Positions 21,810-32,965 are shown, counted from the stretch's first letter. The stretch is 64,000 nt of DNA from Utricularia gibba (GCA_002189035.1 NEEC01000024.1:496001-560000), one strand, 5' to 3'. Notes: generated from the letters alone by a model not told the origin. A program made the numbers and translations.

Positions 21810-23188
21810 TGATAAATGGAAATTTTCTAATGTCGTTGCAAAAATAGAAATTTGGTTATCAAATAAATTTATAAGCCCTAATCTACACAAAATACAAATT
21901 TAGAAAACTTGTATAGTGGATTTCAGGGTCGATCACGAAGAGCGTGTGCTTGCTAGGTGTTTCAGCAGATGCAAAATTTGGAATAACAGTGGTCTTAGTC
22001 TAGGCTCAAACTAACAGTAGTAAGCAAGTTCAGTAAATAGAATCGGGTGTCAATGCGAAAGGCAACAAGTACTGGTTCTAACTCAGAATAATACGAAGAT
22101 GCCTTAAGGATCTGCGGGTGATGTTATGCTAAGGTGCCTAATTTAATTTACCATGTTCCTACACTCACAACTTTAAATAACCTAAGTCTACCCAGGTCAT
22201 TCATCTTATTTTCGGCGAAGCTAGTCTCCCATATCATCACCAACATTGCAATTAGGCCTACCTGCATGCAAAGCATATAGAACTAGGTCTACCAGGTTCT
22301 ACTAGTTCTACCCTGGACTAACACCTACTTCTCCTGTCTTGATTTGTTAGTCTACCTCTAAATCAAGCATCTATGTTGTGAAGCTACTTATTCCCCTCTT
22401 TAGGTCTACCCATGGATTGATAGAAACAAGAGCTAAGAAACAAACATTAATTACATTATTAATCCTAAGCACACACCACCATACTTCACCTTAAGGCATC
22501 CCTAAGGCTTTAGCTACTCATACTTGGAAATTAAAATATGATTTCATTCAGATAATGTGGAAAAAATAACAGGAACATTGTAAGTAAGTCAGATACAAAA
22601 ATTCGAAGTGTTCAAAAAACGGAAAAGAAATAAAGATTGTTCTGTCGCCCGGTTGCTACTGTTCACGGCCCAGAACAGTAGCGCTGGACTGGGCTTTGGT
22701 GCTGCTCTTGACGATGAAGCCCTTCTTCTCCTCTTCTGATTGGTATTTTTCACATTGGGGAGAGGCCCCCTTGCGTGCGTTCTGTGCTACTCTCACTGTG
22801 GTTTTCTTTTTGCTTCGCCTTTTTTTCAAAAAATATCTTCCCTCCTTCACTCCATTGCACTTCTTGACACAAACACTGTTCTCGGCCTGAACTTGCAGAC
22901 TGCAGGTGGCAAAACAGTGCTCTTTGTCCCTCTTCGGCTGTTGTGCCCTTTTCTACTTGTCCCACACGTTTTTGAGTCTAATTTTTCTGCTGATCTCCCT
23001 GCTGAACTTAGTCACACATTAGCACAAAGTTGGTGGACTAAATCGAAGGATTTAGTCCATATTCAACATAATGACACAAAATTAACATAAACACCACATA
23101 AACATGAAAAACTACATTTATCTAACCTTAAACACAATAAAATATAACCATTTCGTATTATAAAATTCAGAGAAAATGTGTGTCATCA
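21810..23188 (-). repeat. Solo GyB LTR, 1379 bp, target duplication TACGA
   Basis: Starts TGATAAATGGAAATTTTC and ends GTGTGTCATCA, with TACGA at 21805-21809 and 23189-23193. It splits the GyA gag at the TTLVFTGY region. It contains the family hairpin (TGGACTAAATC..GATTTAGTCCA at 23034-23059). The ORFs at 22656-23090 on both strands are LTR sequence, also seen at 33577-33927, and are not genes. Confidence 0.93.
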
Positions 23189-23193
23189 TACGA

Positions 23194-23655
23194 CAAATGC
23201 CTCCTGGTCAAGCACCATTACTGGGGAACCCTTCTCCTTTTCCTATGAAAACTCTACTCTACCTCAATCTCTAGAAATCATTGGAGTTCTAGATCAACCT
23301 CTTGTGTCCTTATCATCCAAATCACAATCTCGAATCTATGGTGAAGTCCCTTGCCGAGAACACCACCAAAATGAATACTGCTCAAAAGGATATGGATGGA
23401 TGAATTACAAGCATGCAAACTCAAATCACCGAGTTGGTGCAAGCTATGAATTGATTGGAGATGCAAGGTCCCAGCTAGTGAAGAACCCAAAGCACATCAA
23501 TGCAATATCTTTGAGAAGCGGGAAGGATCTTCTAGATGTCATGGACACCAATGATGAAGTGGATGACGAGATTATTTGCGAAAACCCAAATGGCTCTCTA
23601 GTCCAAAACTCTGTTGTGCCCATGCCACCCGATGAAGTGAAGGACAGGGAGATGA
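23194..23655 (+). pseudogene. GyA gag, second part
   Basis: Continues gag after the solo LTR: PPGQAPLLGNPSPF-type proline-rich linker, then LESMVKSLAENTTKMNTAQ, a stop, ITSMQTQITELVQAM, and PKHINAISLRSGKDL near 23490-23535. This matches the reverse of 51190-50930, and ends with the conserved 'AISLRSGK' near the gag/protease boundary. It stops at 23656 where Cop LTR sequence begins, at a TGTGTGGG that both sequences share. Confidence 0.85.
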
Positions 23656-23665
23656 AAAACTCTGT

Positions 23666-24822
23666 TGTGTGGGTGTCGATTAGAGAATCGATTCAATGGA
23701 TGACTTGTCTTCAAGATGCTACTATGGGAAGCTAACCAAGTGTCAATAGCAAGATCTTGAATATGACAGTCATGCAAGTAAGCTCACATTTTTGCTCATT
23801 ACTAATGGGAGGCTAACCATGGCTTGCCTAGTATGGATGAGTAGGGATGTGACTTCTTAAGGTTTGAGATAGTTGATTGATCAATAAAGGATTCATCACT
23901 CATGTTAGCTATGAGATCATATCTCAAGTAATTGCATCAAAGCCTAATAATAAGTCCTGGGCCCAAGGTAATGACACTCGAATTGTTTGAGTAGGTCATT
24001 GAGTGTTAGTTCTTGACTGCAATTATAAGTTCGATAAATCAGAAAGACACACACCCATGTTCTGGTACCGAATGAGATATAGGTATGCTGAAAGCTATTC
24101 ATTGCATGGTGGCTTGTCATGGAAAGGTTCAATCAGTTCACCTGATTATTCTTTAATCCTGAGGATCATGATATGTTTCTAGACATCACTCATGATCGAT
24201 AATGATGGATTTGAATAATTACGAGTTAATTAATAAATTCATTATTATGGGCTTGATTGAAGAAGCCTATAGGGTCACACACAATAGTGGAGTCACTCAT
24301 CGATATAAAATAAAATGACACAATTACATGAGAGGTAATTGGTAAAGTGGATAAATTAAATAGAGAGTTATTTTGAGATTAATATTGATAAACTCAAAAT
24401 AAAAGATCTTATATAGATAAGATTTGGAACGCCTACATATATCCATAAGATGATATCTTTACAGAGATTTGATTTGATATGTTACCAAATATCTATCAAA
24501 AGATTTAGATCTACACATCTACTTCCCACATCTTCATACTCTCTGAGATTGATCTGCAAGGAGGTGATTTTCTCTACTAGCACCTGAGGAGATCGACCAG
24601 CATTCTACAGCCTTGAGAAGGTTATCAATAGAGTGCTTCACGTGTGTATACTATAGAGGCTGTCTATTATTGGTGGTTGGTGAACAATGGAGTCCTCTGA
24701 AAGGTATTTTCAGCATCCCTTTATCTAACTATGCTGTATTCCAAGATCTACGTTTGGGTTTGCTCAAAAGTTTTAAAATTCCACTGCTTTTCGGACATGT
24801 AATGTTTACGAGAAAACCAACA
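23666..24822 (+). repeat. Cop LTR, 5'-truncated, diverged
   Basis: Covers the Cop LTR from GGGTGTCGATTAGAGAATCG to AAAACCAACA. The first ~310 bp of the LTR are missing. It is visibly older than copies a and c. No target duplication is detectable because the left end is a deletion joint. Confidence 0.88.
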
Positions 24823-25445
24823 GGTTACTCTGGTTTCCATCAAATACTTGTGGCCCTTGAGGATCAATCAAAGGTTGTTTTCATTTGCCCTTTTATTACT
24901 TTTTCTTACCATCACGAATTTAGAAATTTCTACCACAAGGACGAAGAAAGCTACGGAACTCAAAACGTAGCCGCAAACTAAAGTTCACAGCGGTGACGAG
25001 GGAACCAAAGGAGTCTTTGGATTATGCAATGCACCAGCAACTCATTGATTTTTAAGCATTGTGTTGAGGCTAACCTTGAATAATGAGAAATGTCACTGCA
25101 TGGTAGAATAAGGTATCATCTTAGGACATGTTGTTTCCCAATAGGAAATTGAGGTTGACAAGTAAAAGATTGAGATAATCCAAAAATTACCTTATCCCAC
25201 TTGTGTGAGAGATGTACATTCCTTCCTTGGACATGTAGGATTTTATGATATATTTATTTCGGATTTTTCAAAAATTGCCTCTCCTTTGTGTTACTTATTG
25301 AAAAAGGATGTTGAATTTCATTTTCATGCAGATTGCAAAAATGCTTTGAGATTTTGAAAGAAAAGCTTGATCAATCCCATTATCCAGGCTTCAAATTGGA
25401 GTCTACCATTTGAACTAATGTGTAATGGAAGTGATCTAGTACAAG
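24823..25445 (+). pseudogene. GyA reverse transcriptase and start of RNase H
   Basis: Starts within RT at GYSGFHQILVALEDQSKVVF, then CPFITF; then GLCNAPAT followed by a break; then LTLNNEKCHCMVE, GIILGHVVSQ, PYPTCVRDVHSFLGHVGFYD, FSKIASPLCYLLKKDVEFHF and PIIQASNWSLPFELMCNGSD. This is the standard Athila/Tat RT thumb to RNase H join. The catalytic YMDD box is absent because of a deletion near 25060. Many stops. A foreign ~30 bp stretch around 24980-25015 interrupts it. Confidence 0.87.
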
Positions 25446-25448
25446 TGG

Positions 25449-26994
25449 TATAAGATACATGTTTGATTGGCTCTAGTACAAGTGGGAGATTGTTAGTATA
25501 TGTGTTCTAGAGACAATAAACTCATTGGCAAATCTTATCTTTTGATATTTACTTTGAATTGTGATCAAATTTATATCATTGATAAAATCCTCTACTTGAT
25601 CTATGTGCTATACAAAATATGATGAGATCATAATGTGAGATTCTTCAGCACTCATGATCAAGTTAAAAAACTCCCTAGCTAGACTATTTGTGAAATGAGG
25701 ATATCACAAATACGGATAAGTTGGCATACATTGAGTTCCCTAAAATGTTTAGGTAATGGTTCTCACAATTGATGTAATGAGATTACTAGAACCTATGTGT
25801 GGGTGTCGATTAGAGAATCGATTCACCGGATGACTCATCTTCGAGATGCTACTATGGGAAGCTAACCAAGTGTCAGTAGCAAGATCTCGAATATGACAGC
25901 CGTGCAATTAAGCTTAGACTTGAGGTCAACAAAGTTATCTTGATCTTAAGCTCACATTTTCGCTCATTACTAATGGGAGCCTAACCATGGCTTGCCTAGT
26001 ATGGATAAGTAGGGATGTGACTTCTTAAGGTTGGAGATAGTTGATTGATCAATAAAAGATTCATCACTCATGTTAGTGATGAGATCATATCTCAAGTAAT
26101 TGCATCAAAGCCTAACAGTAAGTCCTAGGCCCAGGATAATGACACTCGAATTGTTTGAGTAGGTCATTGAGTGTTAGTGCTTGAATGCAATTATAATTTC
26201 GATAAATCAGAAAGACACACACCCATGTTCTGGTACCGAATGAGATATAAGTATGATGAAGGCTGTTCATTGCATGGTGGCTGGTCATGGAAAGGCTCAA
26301 TCAGTTCACCTGATTATTCTTACATCTTGGGGATCATGATATGTTGCTAGACATCACTCATGATCGATAATGATGGATTTGATTAATTAAGAGTTAATTA
26401 ATAAATCCATTATTACGGCCTTGATTGAGGAAGCCTATAGGGTCACACACAATAGTGGAGTCACTCATCGATATAAAATAGAATGACACAATTACATGAG
26501 ATGTAATTGGTAAAGTGGATAAATTAAATTGTAGAGTTATTTTGAGATTAATATTGATTAAACTCAAAATAAAAGATCATATATAGATAAGATTTGGAAC
26601 ATATACATATCTCCACAAGATAAGATCTTTACGGAGATATGATTTGATATGTTACCATATATCTATCGAAGAAGATTTAGATCTTCAGATCTGCTCCAAG
26701 GGTCTTCGTGCTCTCAGAGACTAATCCACAAGGAGGCGTTTTTCTCTACAAGCACCTGAGGAATTCGACCAGCATTCAAGAGCCTTGAGAAGGTTATCGA
26801 CGGAGTGCTCCACGTGTGGATACAATAGAGGCCGTCTGCTATTGGCGGTTGGTGAACAACGGAGTCATCTGAAAGGTATTTCAGCATCCCTTAGTCTGAT
26901 GTATACTGTATTCCAAGATCTGCGTTGGGGGTTTCTGAAAATTTTTAAAATTCCGTTGCTTTTGAGACATACGATGTCTACGAGAAACCCAACA
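25449..26994 (+). repeat. Cop 3' remnant: 42 bp internal plus complete 1504 bp LTR (copy e)
   Basis: From TATAAGATACATGTTTG through the polypurine tract, then LTR 25491-26994 (TGTTAGTATATG...AAACCCAACA). The LTR is intact and closest to the minus-strand copy at 45220-46724. It lies between the RT and RNase H parts of GyA, with some gypsy sequence lost at the left joint. Just left of the joint, CTAGTACAAGTGG duplicates 13 bp found ~36 bp further on. Confidence 0.92.
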
Positions 26995-27207
26995 AAAGGA
27001 TCTACTAGCCATTGTCTTTGCCCTAGAGAAATTTTGATCTTATTTGCTTGGAGCCAAAGTCATTGTCTATTTGGATAATGCTGCATTGAGATATCTCCTC
27101 ACCAAGAAGGATTTCAAAGCCTTGACTCATTTGCTGGATTTTATTGCTTCAAGAATTCGACCTAGACATCAAGGACAAGAAAGGGTGTTAGAATTTGGTG
27201 GCAGATC
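26995..27207 (+). pseudogene. GyA RNase H domain
   Basis: Reads KGSTSHCLCP then, in frame, LLAIVFALEKF, LGAKVIVYLDNAALRYLLTK, KDFKALTHLLDFIASRIRP and HQGQERVLEFGGRS, matching the gypsy RNase H second half (normally KVIVYTDHAALKYLL). The Thr-Asp-His of the typical motif is changed to Leu-Asp-Asn. It is interrupted at 27207 by a solo Cop LTR. Confidence 0.88.
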
Positions 27208-28448
27208 TGTTGATGTATGTGTTCTAGAGACAATAGACTTATTGGTAAATCTTATCTTTTAATATTTATATTTAATTGTGATCAAGTTTATATCACTGAT
27301 AAAATCTTCTACTTGATCTATGTGCTATAGAAATTATAATGAGATTATAATGTGATATTTTACAAGCATTTATGTTCAAGTTAAAGATTCTATGGCTAGA
27401 ATATTTGTTAAATGAGGATATCACAAATACGAAGAAATTGGCATACATTGAGTTCCCTAAACTGCTTAGGCAATGGTTCTCACAATTGATGTAATGAGAT
27501 TACTAGAACCTATGTGTGGGTGTTGATTAGAGAATAGATTCACTTGATGACTCGTCTTCAAGATGCTACTATGGGAAGCTAACCAAGTGTCAGTAGCAAG
27601 ATCTCGAATATGACAACCGTGCAAGTAAGCTTAGACTTGAGGTCAACAAAGTTATCTTGATCTTAAACTCACATTTTTGCTCATTACTAATGGGATATAA
27701 GTATGATTATAGTTGTTCATTGCATGATGGCTAGTCATCAAAAGGCTCAATCAGTTCACCTGATTATTTTTACATCTCGGGGATCATGATATGCTACTAG
27801 ACATCACTCATGATCGATAATAATGGATTTTTTTAATTAAGAGTTAATTAATAAATTCATTATTACGGTGTTAATTAAAAAAGCCTATACGGGTACATAC
27901 AATAGAAGAGTCACTCATCGATATAAAAGAGAATAACACAATTACATGAGATGTAATTGGTAAAGTAGATAAATTAAATAGAGAATTATTTTGAGAATAA
28001 TATTGATTAAACTCAAAATAAAAGATCTGATGTAGATAAGATTCGGAACATATATATATCTCCACAAGATAAGATATTTACGGAGATTTGATTAGATATG
28101 TTATCAAATATCTATATAAGATATAAGAAAGATTTGATCCGAAGCAATTTTCATATCTTTGTTCTCTTTAAGATTTATCTATAAGGGATGATTTTCTTTA
28201 CTAGCACTTGAGGAGATCAAACACCATTCTACAGCCTTAAGAAATTTGTCGATAGAGTGCTTTATGTGTGGACACTATAGAGGCCGTCTACTACTGGCAG
28301 TTGCTGAACAACAGAGTGCACTGAAAGGTACCATCAATATCCCATAATCTAATGTATACCGTATTTCGAGATTTGTGTTTGAGGTTTCCTAAAAAATTTT
28401 TAAATTCTGCTACACTGAGGAAATACGATATCTATGAGAAAACTAACA
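27208..28448 (+). repeat. Solo Cop LTR, diverged, target duplication AGATC
   Basis: Starts TGTTGATGTATGTG, ends GAAAACTAACA and is flanked by AGATC at 27203-27207 and 28449-28453. It is 1241 bp, shorter than the young LTRs through internal deletions, for example around 27690 where the block containing CCTAACCATGG is lost. This is a clean example of an LTR left after recombination between the two LTRs of one element. Confidence 0.9.
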
Positions 28449-29290
28449 AGATCATCTCAGCCGCATCAGTTCTTGAGAAAAATCAAGCCTTATTGATTAC
28501 AGCTTCCCAGAAAAACACTTCTTCATGATGCATGATGCAAAAAGCATCGGTCACTTCTTGACCACTACTTTATTCTTGCAGTTTGGACATCCAAGGATTA
28601 TGATCTTTGATCGTGGAACCCATTTTGTAAATCATGCCATCAAGAGTGCACTAGCCAAGTATGGAGTCAACCATTGCCTGTCCACAACTAGACATCCCCA
28701 AACAAATGGCAATGCGGAGATATCAAATAGAGAAATGAAGAGGATCTTGAAGCGGACCGTTAACCCAAATAGGTGAGATTGGAGCTCAAGGCTCAATGAT
28801 GCACTATGGGCATACTGCACTACTTACAAGAATCCACAAGAATGTCTCCATATCACATGATCTTTGATAAGGCCTGTCATCTTCCCTTTGAACTTCATCA
28901 CAGGGCGTACTAGGCCATCAACTCATGCAACTTGATTATCGACCAAGCTTAAGAGAATAGACTTTTGCACCTGAATGAGCTGGAGAAAATTCGCCTCAAT
29001 GCCTACAATAACAAACTCCTACACAAGGAAAAGGTAAAACGCTTCCATGACAGTAAGTTGCATGAGAAGCAATCTTTAGTTAGTTAAAAACTTCTTTTGT
29101 TTGATACTACCTTAAAATTCTTTGGGGGTAAGTTGTGTTCTAAGTGGCTTGGACCTTACAAATTGTGCATGTTTTTCCTTTTGGTGTTGATGTTACTGGT
29201 AGTCAAGGCCCATTAACAGTGTCTCAAACGGCCAAAGACTATAAATTGGCACTACATGGGAGGCAAACCATGTCTTTAATTTCGTAACTG
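28449..29290 (+). pseudogene. GyA integrase (partial core to C-terminus)
   Basis: After the solo LTR, a short RNase H/linker piece (DYSFPEKHFFMMHDAK) joins the integrase core directly, so the zinc region and first catalytic Asp are deleted. The core reads LFLQFGHPRIMIFDRGTHFV, KYGVNHCLSTTRHPQTNGNA and EISNREMKRILKRTVNPNR. The C-terminal region has HLPFELHHRAY, NELEKIRLNAYNNKLLHKEK, KRFHDSKLHEK and FFGGKLCSKWLGPYKLC. The second Asp (FDRGTHF) and Glu (NAEISNRE) are present. Stops and shifts after 28776 inactivate it. Confidence 0.9.
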
Positions 29291-29491
29291 CCCACTTTCT
29301 CTTCGTTTTTAGCACCCACTACCCAGGTTACTTTAATTTCATCTACCCCACAACCACTTTCTCTTTTAATCATTTTACACTCAACCTCCCCTTCTACCTT
29401 TTGAAATCCATTTTACTGACCGTTACCCCACTTCACCGCTGTAACCCATGCTTCAATTCCCCCTTCTAACACTTGCAATTCTCCTGTTTTA

Positions 29492-29818
29492 ATGCTCATA
29501 TTGACCAGCCACCCCATCTCTCTGTTTACCCCAAGCACAAATGCTGCCAATGCCGCAAATCTGAATTGCAAAACCACTACTGCTGGGCCATCTCGAAGAA
29601 CCCAGCATCACCGCACCTATAACCCAGTAGAAGCCTATATGCCGTCTAAGCATGAACCAACCCCAAGCACAATTGCTCCATTGGGCCACGCCTGTGATTG
29701 TTGTGCCTCTAGTGCTGTACGTGGAGTGGCACCTAAACCCTGCAATTGCTACTATTTCTACCAACGAGCTAGAGGTTTCAGCACAAATGCAGCCCCCACA
29801 ACTAGAGGAACCTGCTAG
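29492..29818 (+). CDS. Env-like/third ORF of GyA, short form
   Basis: A 108-codon open frame downstream of integrase, homologous to 19926-19405 (minus) in its first ~60 residues (HPISLFTPSTNAANAANLN, TTTAGPSRRTQHHRTYNP, SKHEPTP). Downstream it becomes cysteine-rich (CDCCASSAVRGVAPKPCNCY), probably because of a frameshift, since the alternative frame at 29652-29876 keeps the Pro/Ala/Val-rich character of the other copy. Function unknown, probably a dead remnant. Confidence 0.5.
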   Translation: MLILTSHPISLFTPSTNAANAANLNCKTTTAGPSRRTQHHRTYNPVEAYMPSKHEPTPSTIAPLGHACDCCASSAVRGVAPKPCNCYYFYQRARGFSTNAAPTTRGTC

Positions 29819-30053
29819 AGAAGAAGGTCAAAAAAAAGAAAATCCTATTTTACATTCATCTTCTTCTCTAGTATGAAAATCCTATTTTACTATTTTTGTT
29901 CAAGTGGGTACCAAGAATACCATCACTTCCATGCCTCCATTGATTGTGAATCCCATTGAGCACTGCACCATCCACCCCAACCAAGCACACTCTCCTCCTA
30001 GCCATTCAAACCCTCTAGGAGCAATTTCTACCCTATCTAACAAACTAGACAGT

Positions 30054-30672
30054 TATGATCGAAAATCCTAATTGACCCTAGATGCCTTGGTAATAAATTA
30101 TGAAACATCATATGCACCAATAATTCACCAATATGATCATACTCATCAAAATTCGTGCAAAGGCCATCATGCCCCACGACTACACATATATAAACCATCA
30201 TCATGCTGCGCATATACACGTTAGATATGATTGTTGAAAGCACCAATCATGAATCAAATTTCGTGCATCATAAGGTAGCAAAACAATCAAACATAATCAT
30301 CACATGCTATTATGATGATTGCCAACAAGGCAACATATGAGAACATCTCGCAAAATCAGCAAAGATTCTAACGTATACACATATTCCGTAACCTTGCTCC
30401 GATACCACAGGTTAGGTTTCTCGTAGACATCGCATGTGAGAAAAGCAGCAGAATTTGAAATTTTTCAAGAAACTTAAATCACATATCTTGGAATACAGTA
30501 TACACCAGATAAAGCAATTCTGAAAATACCTTTCATTGCACTCCGTTGTTCACCAACCGCCAATAGTAGATGACCTCTATGGTATCCAAATGTGAAGCCA
30601 CCATGCAATGAACAGCTTTATTGATCAATTACTTGAAATAAGATCTCATCGCTAACATGAGTGATAAATCCT
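30054..30672 (-). repeat. Cop 5' fragment: leader, primer site and deleted LTR
   Basis: 30058-30395 is the Cop leader (compare 17178-17585), and 30396-30407 is the primer site with one change. From 30410 the LTR begins (GTTAGGTTTCTCGTAGACATCG) and carries a large internal deletion joining ..GGTATCCAAATGTGAA to GCCACCATGCAATGAACAGC. It continues to GATAAATCCTTTA, where Harb-A is inserted. It shows what the missing 5' LTR of the 11377-17600 element should look like. Confidence 0.85.
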
Positions 30673-31144
30673 TTAGGGCGCGTTTGGTTGCTGGGTTTAG
30701 GTGCGTTGTGGGGTGGGTTTAGAGATAAACCCATGTTTGGTATGTGGGTTTCAAGTTGGTAAAAATAAACCCGCCTGCTGCCCATAAACCCCGTGGGAAC
30801 TCGCTGAGCTGGGTTTAGCTAAACCTTGGGGGGGGGGGGGGGGGTCAGTTTAGCTAAACAAGGCTCGATGCTTCCAATTTCACCCTCGCGTAAACCACAT
30901 TTGAACGCAGACTTTGTTCATGATTTTCCGGCGGCATCTTGTGTTCTTTGGGCACAAAAAGGGTGGGTCTTTCGGTAAGTGTGCTTTCTCTTCGTGGTGG
31001 GTTGGTTCACGATAGCACCGCATAGTGGGTTGGTCCATGGCAACACCGCATAGTCGGTTTTTATCTGTGATTTTCCAATTTCAGAATCTGTGGTGCTGTG
31101 TATGTGGATTTATTTTGCTCGATTTTTTCTACTGTTAAGGGGAC

Positions 31145-31558
31145 ATGGATTTTTTCATGGAGGGTCATGTCATCTTGAGTGCGGCCGCGGCAGTATTAAT
31201 CGAATACTTGGTGCAGATGAATGTGTTAGTATACTTATATTGGAAAAATTGGTGTGGGGGATATAGGGTGAGATGCAGGTATTCACTTACACACAAGATT
31301 CCAAAACAAGTTGAGCATTATAGTAGGTTGGTGAGTGATGTGAACAGCGCATCCATTGAGAACTTGAGAATTAGTCGAGATGCCTTGGGTATTTTATGTA
31401 GCCTATTCGAAAATCGTTCTAATTTAAAGGCTGGAAAAAATGTTATGGTTCCCGAGATAGTTTGCATGTTTTTAGGAATATTAGGACACCATAAAAAAAT
31501 GTTATGCTGCAAATGGTTTTGGGATTGTACTGTAGTGTCATGTGTTACCATGGGGTAA
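31145..31558 (+). pseudogene. Harb-A transposase, N-terminal part only
   Basis: Begins MDFFMEGHVILSAAAAVLIE and continues through YSLTHKIPKQVEHYSRLVSD, NSASIENLRISRDALGILCS, RSNLKAGKNVMVPEIVCMFL and GILGHHKK. This is the helix-turn-helix N-terminal domain of plant HARBI1-like transposases. Compared with Harb-B (56303-55737 minus) homology ends at the KK; the following residues (MLCCKWFWDC) come from unrelated sequence. The DDE nuclease domain is absent. It could at most bind DNA. Confidence 0.85.
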
Positions 31559-31732
31559 CATGGTACCACATGGTGGAACATTGGAGCCAACATCGCGATC
31601 TTCAGACAAGGTGCTGCAAAGGCTTGTACGAGACCACAGTTGCTAGTAGCACCGCACGTTTCATCGTATCCGGTGTTGTCAAAATTTTAGAAGTAGATGA
31701 GTGTGAAGCTGGTGCATACTTGGGAGGGTGAT

Positions 31733-31890
31733 TAGTAGTACAATAATACTTCATTTGACCAACTCGGATGAAACCCTGTTCGGATGATCCCTCCAGTTGC
31801 TAGTAGTACAATAATACTTCATTAGTAGTACAATAATACTTCAGTTGCTAGTAGCACCGCGATCCAAGAAAATTCGGATGATCCCTCCAG
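31733..31890. other. Patchwork of short copied segments at the Harb-A/GyB joint
   Basis: Exact short copies of nearby sequence are stitched together. TAGTAGTACAATAATACTTC occurs at 31733, 31801 and 31823. CAGTTGCTAGTAGCACCGC occurs at 31637 and 31842. TTCGGATGATCCCTCCAG occurs at 31779 and 31873, the latter inside GyB gag. This pattern is typical of templated filler from error-prone end joining. Confidence 0.75.
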
Positions 31891-32798
31891 CTTGGGTAGT
31901 AAGCATTTGAATATTGATCATATTTCTTCCTCTGCTGGGGCTCCAAATATCCCATAGCTTTGGCATGGTCTTCTTCAAATAAATTTGGGCACTTTTCCGC
32001 AACATGCCCTGTTCTGTGACAGTTTCCGCACGGCATGTTCTTGGCCTGGAATAAGAACAGCTCCTTCATCATTTCTGATAGAGCAGCAACATTTTTTGTG
32101 AGTTAAATCTCTGAAACCCTGGGCTTACTCTCCACTTCGTATACTCTCTTGTTTGAGGCCTGCTTTCTGATAATATGCCTAGAATGCTCAGCCAACTCCT
32201 CAAGCAAAGAAAGAGATTCGGTTGGTGTCTTTTTTCTCAAGAATCCCCCTGATGCTGCATCAACCATGGATCTATCAGTGTACATTAATCCATCATAAAA
32301 ATATTTGACCAAGGAAGCAGATTGAAAACCATGGTGAGGACAAGATCCAAGCAATTGATTAAACCTCTCCCAATACTCATGAAGTGACTCCCCATTCATT
32401 TGCTCAATGTCACTGATTTTCTTTCTAATTTCTTCAGCTTTAGAGGCAGGAAAATATTTGCTCAAGAATGTTTTCTTCATGCCAGCCCAATCTGATATGC
32501 TTTTTGGCTTCAAGGAATTAAACCACATCCTTGCTCCTCCTTCCAAAGTAAATTGAAATGCCCTCAAACAAATTGCTTCTTCCATCACGCTAGCACTTTT
32601 AAATGATGTGCAAACTGCTGTAATATTATCCAAATGCTCGTGTGGATTTTCTCCAGCCTTCACATAGAACTTTGGCAAAAAATTAATCATGGTCGGTTTG
32701 AGTTCACTTGCTGCATCATCTGAAAAATTGATACACAATCCCTTGTAAGTGTGATCAGCAGCATCTAATTCATTCAATGTCTTCTCCTGTTCGGCCAT
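31848..32798 (-). pseudogene. GyB gag with zinc knuckle, one internal stop
   Basis: Two minus-strand frames are separated by a single stop at about 32103. The first starts MAEQEKTLNELDAADHTYKG. It has the retrotransposon-gag core: INFLPKFYVKAGENPHEHLD, LRAFQFTLEGGARMWFNSLK, FLSKYFPASKAEEIRKKISD, LHEYWERFNQLLGSCPHHGF and LVKYFYDGL. The second frame has a CCHC knuckle (CGNCHRTGHVAEKC) and the conserved YDQYSNAYYPSWRDHPNF end. A homologous, more degraded gag is at 47113-47905. This is the best-preserved GyB protein in the window; gag stops near the truncation at 31861. Confidence 0.92.
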
Positions 32799-32965
32799 TT
32801 TCAGACTTGGGTGGTTACGGTTAGGATTTTCCTCAACTTGACCACCTCCCTTGATTTTTTAGCACTTCCCTCAGCAGCCCTCTCGACCTCAAGATTGAAA
32901 TCGAAATTCCTTGCAACAAAGGAACACAAATGCATCAACTAAAAACACAAAATAATTGAACACAG

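Larger units (their letters stand above)
20300..29880 (+). mobile_element. GyA (Athila-like gypsy) element, plus strand, heavily interrupted
   Basis: In order: LTR 5' part, leader, gag (20776-21804 and 23194-23650), RT (24823-25445), RNase H (26995-27207), integrase (28449-29290) and env-like ORF (29492-29818). Insertions are a solo GyB LTR (21810-23188), a Cop LTR fragment (23666-24822), a Cop LTR with 42 bp of internal sequence (25449-26994) and a solo Cop LTR (27208-28448). Several domain pieces are lost. The 3' LTR is not seen; a Cop fragment takes over at about 30054. Confidence 0.75.

Noticed and set aside
22656-23090. Cysteine/phenylalanine-rich ORFs on both strands, similar to 33577-33983
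   Set aside because: Part of the GyB LTR. Both strands being open is chance, and copies differ by indels.
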